Shown in pieces: positions 1-5,549 of a stretch of DNA of 5,549 nucleotides. How positions within the stretch are numbered: the first letter of the stretch is position 1; the number at the start of each line of letters is the position of its first letter. The stretch lies in the NCBI GenBank assembly GCA_030616025.1, contig JAUWYD010000095.1, forward strand, positions 1 through 5,549, read 5' to 3'. The notes under the pieces were generated by a model. The model did no database searches, had not been told where the DNA came from, and was given only the letters and a program-made list of their open reading frames with translations. This stretch comes from Chloroflexota bacterium. Lineage in GTDB: Bacteria > Chloroflexota > Anaerolineae > UBA7937 > B3-Chlor. Made by a program: the position numbers and the translations under genes.

Positions 1-484
1 CCTGCACGATGGCGTCGGTTTCTTCCCTGGCCTGCTCACAGTCTTCATCCCCGGCTTCTGGTGCCAGACCCAACACGGCGGCCATCCCGCCAGGCTGGCG
101 CTCGCCTGCTTGCTTCATCAGTCGGCCGCGCTCTCGAACCAGGCGCACGGCGTCGGCGAAGGAGATCTGACCGCTGGCCACGAGGGCAGTGTACTCTCCG
201 AGGCTGTGCCCCGCAGCAAAGGCTACCTCTCCAAGATGGTGCACTGCCTTCAGGGCCCGGAGCGCAGCCATGCTCACAGTGAGGATTGCCGGCTGGGTGT
301 TGAAGGTATCGTGTAGCTCGCTTTCGGGTCCCTTGAAGCACAGCTCCGACAACTTCATGCCAAGGGCCCTGTCAGCTTCGTCAAAGACGGTTCGTGCTTC
401 GGGGTATTGCTGATACAGGTCGAGCCCCATGCCCAAGTATTGCGAGCCTTGGCCGGGGAAGATCAAGGCCAACCTATTCGGCAT
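1..484 (-). CDS. fabD: Malonyl-CoA:ACP transacylase, N-terminal part (cut by window edge)
   Basis: The product transfers malonyl groups from malonyl-CoA to acyl carrier protein, the loading step of cytosolic type II fatty acid synthesis. Reading from the ATG at 484 gives 161 residues before the window ends. The start is typical of the family: FPGQGSQ at residues 9-15, an oxyanion-hole region. The nucleophile elbow GHSLGEY lies at 92-98, with Ser94 as the catalytic serine. An RG pair at 119-120 matches the arginine that binds the malonyl carboxylate. The catalytic histidine and the C-terminal half (family length about 310 residues) lie beyond the left edge. The ATG is chosen because family members begin a few residues before the FPGQGSQ motif. 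A purine-rich GGAGGGAG lies upstream at 498-505, rather far at about 13 bases. An in-frame GTG at 517 would add 11 residues and is less likely. The gene is 116 bases downstream of rpmF, as in the E. coli fab cluster but without plsX and fabH. Confidence 0.95.
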   Translation of the reverse strand, partial: MPNRLALIFPGQGSQYLGMGLDLYQQYPEARTVFDEADRALGMKLSELCFKGPESELHDTFNTQPAILTVSMAALRALKAVHHLGEVAFAAGHSLGEYTALVASGQISFADAVRLVRERGRLMKQAGERQPGGMAAVLGLAPEAGDEDCEQAREETDAIVQ

Positions 485-600
485 TTCGGCTGTTCTGCTC
501 CCTCCATGTGGCTGCACGCCTAATCATCCTCACCGAGACAACCATGACTATGTCAGGGGACGGGGGTGTTGCGGGCACGGTCATAAAGGAGAGAAGTAGC
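485..600 (-). other. Intergenic gap between rpmF and fabD
   Basis: This 116-base spacer is the longest in the window. I see no convincing hairpin with a T-run, no clear -35/-10 pair and no small gene with a ribosome binding site. A 36-codon reading frame starts at the ATG in its first part and runs into fabD, but lacks a Shine-Dalgarno sequence and looks accidental. fabD is probably read through from rpmF, though a weak promoter cannot be excluded by eye. Confidence 0.5.
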
Positions 601-792
601 TCACTCTGACTTCGATGCCGGCTTCACGACCTCCACGCCCTTGTAGTGGCCGCATGAGGGACACACATGATGAGGGAGCCGAGGTTCGCGACACTGAGGG
701 CAAACTATCAGATGAGGTGTCTTCAGGCTCGCATGGCTCCGACGGCCACCCCGACGTGCCTTCGATATTCTTGTTTTTGGTACGGCACCCAT
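601..792 (-). CDS. rpmF: 50S ribosomal protein bL32
   Basis: This 63-residue protein is a structural component of the large ribosomal subunit, near the peptidyl transferase side. It opens MGAVPKTRISKARRG, the usual basic bL32 N-terminus (VPK followed by S/K/R-rich sequence), then RRSH at 17-20. It has two zinc-knuckle pairs, CPQC at 31-34 and CPSC at 44-47, followed by GHYKG. All four cysteines are present, so this is the zinc-binding (C+) form of the protein. The length is normal for the family (about 56-65 residues). A GGAG sits at 803-806, 10 bases before the ATG. It follows the DUF177 gene by 56 bases, the classic yceD-rpmF pairing, which supports both calls. Confidence 0.97.
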   Translation of the reverse strand: MGAVPKTRISKARRGGRRSHASLKTPHLIVCPQCREPRLPHHVCPSCGHYKGVEVVKPASKSE

Positions 793-848
793 GGAATATA
801 CGCTCCAATCCTTTAGTGTTGGTGGTTACTCAACCTTAAGAAGCATGA

Positions 849-1367
849 TCATTGAAGTTGCTTCAGAATCTCAAAGCGTGGGTCCGCCACTTCAGTCGTG
901 CACTCGCATCGTCCGTCCTTGAGATGCTGACCACATTGCGAGCACAGACCTGCGCACTCTTCAGTGCACAGAGGATGCATCGGCAGGGTCACGAAGATGG
1001 CCTGACGCACTACCTCGGCAAGATCCAACACATGCTGTTCATCAATGATTGTAGCCTCTTCTTCGGTCTGCGTCACCGGTGCTTTGGCACCAGTGAGTAT
1101 GTCAACTCTGGGATAGAACTCTTCCTCAATGTCCAATTCGACGGGCGCGGAAAACGGCTTCAGGCACCGACGGCATTGCAGTCCCAAGGCCGTCCGTAGC
1201 GATGCTGTGACCAGTATGCCGTCTGCGGTTCGTATCATTTTCAGAGCGCCCGTTAGCAGGGACTTGATCTCCAGATCGTCATCAATCCCCAGGATGTCCT
1301 CCGACAGATTCCCACGCCGGACTGCGCCTGTTGGTTCCTTGAGTAATTGAGCGACATTAATCTTCAT
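849..1367 (-). CDS. DUF177/YceD family protein, 23S rRNA accumulation factor
   Basis: The family (E. coli YceD, B. subtilis YlbN, plant Duf177A) is linked to 23S rRNA accumulation and large-subunit assembly; the mechanism is not settled. From the ATG at 1367 the protein is 172 residues. It begins MKINVAQLLKEPTG, the usual family opening. A central LQCRRCLKPF (Cys65, Cys68) is followed by an acidic FYP segment at 84-86. The C-terminal half has LCTEECAGLCSQCG at 133-146 and CEC at 154-156, giving eight cysteines in family-typical pairs that probably bind metal. It ends with the common DPRFEILKQL. Other starts are possible: an ATG at 1391 would add MAQGKHPN, and one at 1475 would overlap the upstream gene by 53 bases. 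I prefer 1367 on homology, although the Shine-Dalgarno is weak for each. It lies 55 bases after the coiled-coil gene and 56 before rpmF, its usual partner. Confidence 0.9.
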   Translation of the reverse strand: MKINVAQLLKEPTGAVRRGNLSEDILGIDDDLEIKSLLTGALKMIRTADGILVTASLRTALGLQCRRCLKPFSAPVELDIEEEFYPRVDILTGAKAPVTQTEEEATIIDEQHVLDLAEVVRQAIFVTLPMHPLCTEECAGLCSQCGQHLKDGRCECTTEVADPRFEILKQLQ

Positions 1368-1422
1368 GTTGGGATGCTTACCTTGCGCCATGCTGCTACT
1401 GTCACCAGCCGCCAGACCTGCG

Positions 1423-1968
1423 TCAAGAGCCTGAGGCCGGTTCTCCGTGACTGTCACCCTCAGTCGCTGCGCCAAAGTCCTCCAGACCCGCCTCGGTGGT
1501 CAACCTTCTCCTCCTTCCCTCCTGCTGGAGAATCTCGAGCCCGTTTCGAATGGTGGTCTGGACGGCGATCAACTGGTCCTCCAGTTGCCCGAGAACCCGG
1601 ATCGCATACTCGTCGGCTCCTCTCATGGTCTCCTCTGCCTGTCGGCGGCCCTCCTCGACTATCGCCGCCGATCGCTCGTGTGCCTCCTCCAAGAGCCCCC
1701 GTTCATTCAGGACTTGCTCGGCCTCGCTGTGCGCCCGGTCAATTAGCCTCTCGGCCTCATCCTGCGCCAGGGCAAGCACCTTATCCCTCTCCTCTTCAAT
1801 GCGCCGGGCTTTCGCAATCTCCTGGGGGATGGTGACGCGCATCTGATCGATGATCTCCAGGCATTCGTCGCTACTGACAATGGCCCCGGACGTCAAGGGG
1901 ATTCGTCTGCTTTTGTTCAGAAGCCTCTCCAATCGATCTATCAAATGTGCGATATCTATCTTGACCAC
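1423..1968 (-). CDS. Uncharacterised coiled-coil protein, DivIVA/ATPase-like
   Basis: The function is unknown. From a GTG at 1968 the product has 181 residues with no signal peptide or membrane segment, so it is probably cytosolic. Residues 1-47 form a short head: IDIAHLIDRLERLLNKSRRI, then a VSSDECLEIIDQMR stretch at 31-44. From about 48 to 150 the chain is almost all helix-former, rich in Glu, Arg, Ala and Gln (EEERDKVLALAQDEAERLID and similar), with no helix breaker for long runs, as in a coiled coil. A basic GRRRR patch at 151-155 is followed by an acidic, Gly/Ser-rich tail. It resembles proteins called DivIVA domain, ATP synthase b-like or V-ATPase subunit H-like in Chloroflexota, but the missing membrane helix argues against a true F0 b subunit. 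Start choice is uncertain: a TTG at 2001 in the same frame would add 11 residues (MRFYKNRVLEG), and neither has a well-spaced Shine-Dalgarno. It lies 72 bases after coaD and 55 before the DUF177 gene. Confidence 0.8.
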   Translation of the reverse strand: MVKIDIAHLIDRLERLLNKSRRIPLTSGAIVSSDECLEIIDQMRVTIPQEIAKARRIEEERDKVLALAQDEAERLIDRAHSEAEQVLNERGLLEEAHERSAAIVEEGRRQAEETMRGADEYAIRVLGQLEDQLIAVQTTIRNGLEILQQEGRRRRLTTEAGLEDFGAATEGDSHGEPASGS

Positions 1969-2040
1969 CCCCTCGAGGACCCTGTTCTTGTAGAACCGCA
2001 ACGCGCAGACTTATCGTCGATAGCGATGTGCCACTGGCCG

Positions 2041-2568
2041 TCAGTCGCGCATGGTTGTGATCTTGATTCTATCGATGACCTCGTCGCCGAGCTCTTCGAT
2101 CTTGTTGCTGAGAGCGGTGACAACGTGGGCCGGGACAAGTTCGTTGATGTTCCCGTTCAGCTTCGCCACTTCTTTGACGATGCTGGAGCTGAGGAAGTAG
2201 TACTCCTTGGTCGTCAGCAAACAAACCGATTCGATTTCTGGAGCCAGCGTCCGGTTCATCAAGGCCATCTGGAATTCGAACTCGAAGTCTCCTACAACTC
2301 TCAAGCCTCGTATTATCGCTTTGGCACCCTTCCCCTTTGCAAAGTCCACCGTCAGCCCGTCATAGGTCTCGACGGAAACGTTCGACCAACCTTCGAACGC
2401 CTTCTCGGCTAGCTCCAACCGTTCTGCGGCAGAGAAGAGCAGAGTCTTGATCGGGTGGGCGTAGACGGCCACGACAAGGTGATCGAAAAGAGTGGCCGCT
2501 CTCCCGGCGATGTCAAGATGCCCATTGGTGATGGGGTCAAATGTGCCGGGGAAGATGGCCGTCCTCAT
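2041..2568 (-). CDS. coaD: Phosphopantetheine adenylyltransferase
   Basis: The enzyme transfers AMP from ATP to 4'-phosphopantetheine, giving dephospho-CoA and pyrophosphate; this is the penultimate step of coenzyme A synthesis in the cytosol. The protein is 175 residues, slightly longer than the usual 160-165. It shows the nucleotidyltransferase signature GTFDPITNGH at 8-17, with His17 as the catalytic histidine that binds the ATP phosphates. IIRGLR at 85-90 and the DFEFEFQMALMN stretch at 94-105 bind substrate. SSSIVKE at 127-133 and the LVPAHV segment at 144-149 are also typical. The start is secure: GGAGGT at 2578-2583 lies 9 bases before the ATG and the family begins right there. It is the first gene after the promoter in the recG gap. 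CoA is needed both for malonyl-CoA and for the ACP prosthetic group, which fits with fabD downstream. Confidence 0.98.
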   Translation of the reverse strand: MRTAIFPGTFDPITNGHLDIAGRAATLFDHLVVAVYAHPIKTLLFSAAERLELAEKAFEGWSNVSVETYDGLTVDFAKGKGAKAIIRGLRVVGDFEFEFQMALMNRTLAPEIESVCLLTTKEYYFLSSSIVKEVAKLNGNINELVPAHVVTALSNKIEELGDEVIDRIKITTMRD

Positions 2569-2577
2569 TCAGACAAT

Positions 2578-2583
2578 ACCTCC
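2578..2583 (-). promoter_or_regulatory. Strong ribosome binding site of coaD
   Basis: GGAGGT is a perfect six-base match to the anti-Shine-Dalgarno core, 9 bases upstream of the coaD ATG. It is the strongest such site in the window; the other genes have weaker or poorly spaced ones. This fixes the coaD start. Confidence 0.85.
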
Positions 2584-2614
2584 GTGATACATCATGTTTG
2601 TATGCAGCCCCACT

Positions 2615-2643
2615 ATTATAGCACATTCGCTAGGATGTGGAAA
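2615..2643 (-). promoter_or_regulatory. Extended -10 promoter upstream of coaD
   Basis: On the minus strand the -10 box is a perfect TATAAT at 2615-2620. It is preceded by TGC, giving the extended -10 form TGCTATAAT. Seventeen bases upstream is TTTCCA at 2638-2643, a 4 of 6 match to the -35 consensus. A start site is expected at the G residues near 2608-2609, giving a leader of about 40 bases that carries the GGAGGT site. The whole promoter lies in the recG-coaD gap, so it would drive coaD and probably the coiled-coil gene, DUF177, rpmF and fabD. It is inferred from consensus to the housekeeping sigma factor. Confidence 0.75.
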
Positions 2644-2650
2644 ATCCCAA

Positions 2651-2671
2651 GACCTGTCCTCAACTCAGGTC
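2651..2671 (-). terminator. Possible weak terminator hairpin at the recG stop
   Basis: A perfect 6-bp inverted repeat (GACCTG at 2666-2671, CAGGTC at 2651-2656) with a 9-base loop spans the recG stop codon. It is followed by TTGGGATTTT, which holds only a short T-run starting four to six bases after the stem. The stem is short and the T-tract poor, so it may only pause polymerase. Its place just before the coaD promoter fits a partial transcript boundary. Confidence 0.3.
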
Positions 2672-5068
2672 ACTCTCTCCTCTGTGCCAGAATTCCCGAA
2701 CTCGACGAGCCAGTAGCCGGTTCTGGGGGAGTTTCAAATCTGGATCCTCCTGCCAGATCTCCTTGGCGACTGCGCGCGCTTCTTCAAGAACGCTCACATC
2801 ACTCAAGCGGGCTACTTTGAGGTCTGGCAGACCGCTCTGCCGTGTGCCAAAGAACTCGCCTGGCCCTCGCATCGCCAAGTCCTCGTCGGCCAGCTTGAAA
2901 CCGTCCTGCGTGCTTTCGATTATCTGTAGCCGTTGCTCCCCCAGGTCACTTGGGGAGTCTGCCAGAAGAAGGCAATATGACTGCTGTTCCCCTCTCCCCA
3001 CCCGGCCTCGGAACTGGTGTAGCTGGGCCAGCCCAAAGCGGTCCGCACCCTCTATGAGCATCACCGTGGCGTTCGGGACATCTATTCCCACTTCGACTAC
3101 TGGCGTGCAGACGAGGATGTCCAGTGTACCCTGATAGAAGTCTCTCATCACCGCTTCTTTTTCGTCTGCCGGCATCCGGCCGTGGAGGAGGCCTAACCGC
3201 AGGTCTGGGAACACCTCCTCCTGCAGGCGACGGTGTTCTTCTACGGCTGCCTTGGCCTCTATCTTCTCGCTTTCCTCAATTAGCGGACAGATGACAAAAG
3301 CCTGTTCGGATTCCTTCACCCGGGTGCGGAGGAAGTTGTAGGCCCGCTCTCTCTCCCGAGGCTTCATCCAGTGGGTGACGATCTCCTTGCGGCCGGGGGG
3401 AAGCTCATCAATAGTTGAAATGTCCAGGTCACCATAGATGGTCAAGGCGAGAGTCCGCGGAATGGGCGTCGCACTCATCACCAAGACGTGGGGATTGTGT
3501 CCCTTCTGACGCAGAGATGCTCTTTGAGTCACGCCGAAGCGGTGCTGCTCGTCAATGACCGCCAATCCGAGGTTCTTGAAGTCGAGATCTTCTTGAATCA
3601 AGGCGTGTGTGCCGATGATGATTCTCGCTTCTCCTGAGGCGATTTCATCATAGATGCTCTGCTTGTCAGACTGCTTGACACTCCCAGTCAGCAGGCGAAG
3701 GTGGGAGGTCAGTTTCGTCAGGCCGGGGAGCCACAGCTCGCCCCAGAGCTTGTCCAGGCTGACGTAATGCTGCTCAGCCAGGATCTCCGTGGGCGCCATC
3801 ATGACCGTTTGCATGTCGCTGGCCGCAGTCATGAGCAGCGCCGCTGCCGCCACTACGGTCTTGCCGGAACCGACGTCGCCTTGGAGAAGACGACTCATTG
3901 GCTCGGGTTCTTGGAGATCGTCCAGGATCTCCGACAAGACCCTCTCTTGAGCTGGGGTCAGAGCGAAGGGCAATGATTCGACGAAAGTTCGTAGGAGAGA
4001 TCCGTCGATCTGCACGGGCTGTCCTGACCTCTTCCGCCACTCATGCCTCTGGTTCAAAACCCCCAGCTGAATCATCAGTAATTCGTCAAAGGCCAGGCGG
4101 CGACGGGCCTGTTCGACCATTTCCCAGCTATCGGGGAAGTGAATCTGCTGGATGGCCGACTCCAGGCTCAGGAGGTTCATCTTTTCCCGTATTGGCAGAG
4201 GCAGATGATCAGGCAGGCGCAGAGCCCAGTAGTCTGTAGTCCGTTTCATCAACCGGCGCAACCACCGGGCGGCAATGCCTTTCGTCAGGGGGTAGACAGG
4301 TACCAATCGTCCGGTGTGAATGAGCTCTTCGTCCAGCGGTTCCCACGTCGGGGACGAGAACGTAAGGCGGCCAAGATACTCATCAACCTTGCCGCTGATG
4401 ACGATTTGCTTTCCTGGCCTCAGCCTCTTGACCAGGTAGGGTTGGTTGAACCAGGTTGCCTGCACTACTGCCGTGCCATCCGATATGGTACTGGTTACGA
4501 GAGACTGACCCCGTCTGCTTGTGCGCTGGCTTGTTTCTCGGACCGTGCCAACGATAGTTACCTCTTCACCGTACTCTAGCTTGTCTATGGTCTTTAGTGA
4601 ACTGAAATCATCGTATCGGTGGGGGAAGAGATAGAGGAGGTCTCGAATGTTAGTAACGCCCAGGCGGCTCAAGCGCTTGGCGTAGGTATCACTGAGCCCA
4701 TGCAGCTCACGGACTGGTGAAGCAAGGGTTGTTCTCTCCTCCGAAGGTTCGCTCTTGGAGGGCTGAGAGACTGCGCTGTCGGCTGGTACAGGCTGCGGCA
4801 CTGTCTTGCGATCGGCCGTTCCCCATTCGCGCAAGATCTCATCCACCATCTCTTGGCGTCTCTCGGCGCTCTCCTCAGAGTACTTTCCAAGCAAGGCGGC
4901 CGTCTCATCGACTAGCCGGATCAGGAGAGGATCGTCAGTTGTTTGCCTGGCTTCCTCATGCCATAACTCGGCGAACTTCCCGAGACCACCAATCACGGCC
5001 TTGTCCGTGTACCCTAGGCTCTTTTCCAGAAGCACTATCTTTTCTAGCTTGTCGAAAGGTGGCAACAT
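2660..5068 (-). CDS. recG: ATP-dependent DNA helicase RecG, with N-terminal extension
   Basis: RecG is a superfamily 2 double-strand DNA translocase that reverses stalled replication forks and processes branched DNA and R-loops. From the ATG at 5068 it has 802 residues, against 693 in E. coli. Residues 1-115 are an extra N-terminal region: a helical part to about 85, then a Pro/Ser/Glu-rich linker. The wedge part begins near 120 with ELHGLSDTYAKRLSRLGV and FPHRYDD at 148-154, and an OB-fold runs to about 245. Helicase motifs follow in order: Walker A GDVGSGKT 397-404, APTEILAEQH 425-434, GTHAL 486-490, the DEQH box 506-509, SATPIPRTLALT 532-543, VEVGIDVPNA 658-667, and QFRGRVGRG 685-693. The TRG translocation motif LAMRGPGEFFGTRQSG lies at 731-746. 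All key residues are intact. In-frame starts upstream (ATG 5119, or further to 5185) would overlap degV; 5068 leaves a 37-base gap and has GGTGA 5 bases upstream. Confidence 0.97.
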   Translation of the reverse strand: MLPPFDKLEKIVLLEKSLGYTDKAVIGGLGKFAELWHEEARQTTDDPLLIRLVDETAALLGKYSEESAERRQEMVDEILREWGTADRKTVPQPVPADSAVSQPSKSEPSEERTTLASPVRELHGLSDTYAKRLSRLGVTNIRDLLYLFPHRYDDFSSLKTIDKLEYGEEVTIVGTVRETSQRTSRRGQSLVTSTISDGTAVVQATWFNQPYLVKRLRPGKQIVISGKVDEYLGRLTFSSPTWEPLDEELIHTGRLVPVYPLTKGIAARWLRRLMKRTTDYWALRLPDHLPLPIREKMNLLSLESAIQQIHFPDSWEMVEQARRRLAFDELLMIQLGVLNQRHEWRKRSGQPVQIDGSLLRTFVESLPFALTPAQERVLSEILDDLQEPEPMSRLLQGDVGSGKTVVAAAALLMTAASDMQTVMMAPTEILAEQHYVSLDKLWGELWLPGLTKLTSHLRLLTGSVKQSDKQSIYDEIASGEARIIIGTHALIQEDLDFKNLGLAVIDEQHRFGVTQRASLRQKGHNPHVLVMSATPIPRTLALTIYGDLDISTIDELPPGRKEIVTHWMKPRERERAYNFLRTRVKESEQAFVICPLIEESEKIEAKAAVEEHRRLQEEVFPDLRLGLLHGRMPADEKEAVMRDFYQGTLDILVCTPVVEVGIDVPNATVMLIEGADRFGLAQLHQFRGRVGRGEQQSYCLLLADSPSDLGEQRLQIIESTQDGFKLADEDLAMRGPGEFFGTRQSGLPDLKVARLSDVSVLEEARAVAKEIWQEDPDLKLPQNRLLARRVREFWHRGESDLS

Positions 5069-5105
5069 GGAGTTCACCGTGCGCAGTGTTGTCCGGGGCC
5101 CATGA

Positions 5106-5549
5106 TCACAGGCCCTCATATACGAAGATGCCGATAGCCTCGGGCCCCAGGTGAGTGGCCAGGACCGGGCCATAGGTAATGACATCCAGATCTATTCCCG
5201 GATATGCGAGTCGCAGCCTATCGACGAGTTCAGCCGGAGTTACGGCATTGGCACCTTTGAGAAGCGCTATCTTCTCCAGGTGGGGAAACTCTGTGACGAA
5301 CTCGTAGAGCCTGTCTAGACCGCTACTCCTCGTCCGGACCTTTTCCAAGGGTAGTATCTCTCCATCCTCGATGATGAGCAAGGGTTTTATGCTCAGCATT
5401 GTGCCCAGGAGGGCCTCAGCCCTGCCGATACGCTCTCCTCGTTCCAGGTACTCGAGGCTCTCAACAAAGAACACTAGATAGACATGGGGTATCATGGCCC
5501 TGACCAACCTGACCACTTCATCCAGGCTAACTCCTTCTCCAGCTATCTC
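5106..5549 (-). CDS. DegV family fatty-acid-binding protein, C-terminal part (cut by window edge)
   Basis: DegV proteins bind one fatty acid; the FakB members present it to the kinase FakA, which makes acyl-phosphate for phospholipid synthesis. The frame is open to the right edge, so the N-terminal half (family length about 280 residues) is outside; 147 residues are visible. They show the family C-terminal lobe: VFFVESLEYLERGERIG at about 26-42, LLGTMLSIKPLL at 47-58, EDGEILPLEKVRTR at 61-74, and near the end GPVLATHLGPEAIGIF at 127-142 with His133. The usual GGRI is GERI here, a mild change. The gene ends 37 bases before recG. In many Chloroflexota and Firmicutes, recG lies near rpmB and the FakA-type kinase gene, so fakA may lie just off the right edge; this is inference. 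Whether this protein works as FakB cannot be decided from the part seen. Confidence 0.92.
   Translation of the reverse strand, partial: EIAGEGVSLDEVVRLVRAMIPHVYLVFFVESLEYLERGERIGRAEALLGTMLSIKPLLIIEDGEILPLEKVRTRSSGLDRLYEFVTEFPHLEKIALLKGANAVTPAELVDRLRLAYPGIDLDVITYGPVLATHLGPEAIGIFVYEGL

Noticed and set aside
485..592. A 36-codon minus-strand reading frame between rpmF and fabD, starting at the ATG just after rpmF and ending inside fabD.
   Set aside because: No ribosome binding site, no family-like features, and it overlaps the fabD start in another frame; most likely chance.
581..808. A 75-residue minus-strand frame starting upstream of rpmF.
   Set aside because: It is the alternative frame over rpmF; the L32 frame has the zinc CxxC pairs and normal length.
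1347..1835. A 162-residue plus-strand open frame rich in Pro, Arg and Ser.
   Set aside because: It lies antisense to the coiled-coil and DUF177 genes, has low-complexity composition typical of a shadow frame, and no motif.
1423..1968. ATP synthase F0 subunit b as identity of the coiled-coil protein.
   Set aside because: There is no N-terminal membrane helix and no other ATP synthase gene nearby; similarity is likely due to coiled-coil composition.
1945..2412. A 155-residue plus-strand open frame opposite coaD.
   Set aside because: It is the complement of a fully recognisable coaD and has no ribosome binding site or family motif.
2637..3134. A 165-residue plus-strand open frame opposite the recG 3' end.
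   Set aside because: Ser/Arg-rich shadow of the conserved RecG helicase C-terminal region.
1..5549. Mobile element, CRISPR array, phage or defence system.
   Set aside because: All seven genes are intact core genes on one strand with short gaps; no repeats, transposase, integrase or array structure seen.

Overview
The window holds seven protein-coding genes, all on the minus strand and all reading the same way. In transcription order (right to left) they are: the C-terminal part of a DegV-family fatty-acid-binding protein, recG, coaD, a lineage-specific coiled-coil protein, a DUF177/YceD protein, rpmF, and the N-terminal part of fabD. All gaps are short (about 37 to 116 bases), so no long stretch lacks a gene. 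I see no tRNA, rRNA, CRISPR array, insertion sequence, phage gene or other mobile element.

The organism is a mid-to-high GC bacterium. Several things suggest Chloroflexota, probably an uncultured member near Dehalococcoidia. RecG has an N-terminal extension of about 110 residues. The L32 protein begins MGAVPK. A DivIVA/ATPase-like coiled-coil protein lies between coaD and the DUF177 gene. This placement comes from remembered family features and gene order, not from a search, so it is moderate confidence only.

Right block (2660-5549): degV is followed 37 bases later by recG. A small inverted repeat spans the recG stop codon. Just downstream, in the 91-base gap, is the best regulatory signal in the window: an extended -10 promoter (TGCTATAAT), followed by a strong Shine-Dalgarno sequence before coaD. 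The recG/coaD gap is therefore the likely start of a separate or boosted transcript.

Left block (1-2568): coaD makes dephospho-CoA, the precursor of CoA and so of the acyl-carrier phosphopantetheine arm. The coiled-coil gene comes next. The DUF177-rpmF pair links 23S rRNA/large-subunit biogenesis to fabD, which loads malonyl groups onto acyl carrier protein. The layout joins two gene orders known from other bacteria: the Firmicute-type fakA/recG/fabD neighbourhood and the yceD-rpmF-(plsX-fabH)-fabD or coaD-DUF177-rpmF neighbourhood. Here plsX and fabH are missing between rpmF and fabD.

This is core housekeeping DNA and I found no convincing new defence, mobile or biosynthetic system. The least understood element is the 181-residue coiled-coil protein at 1423-1968.
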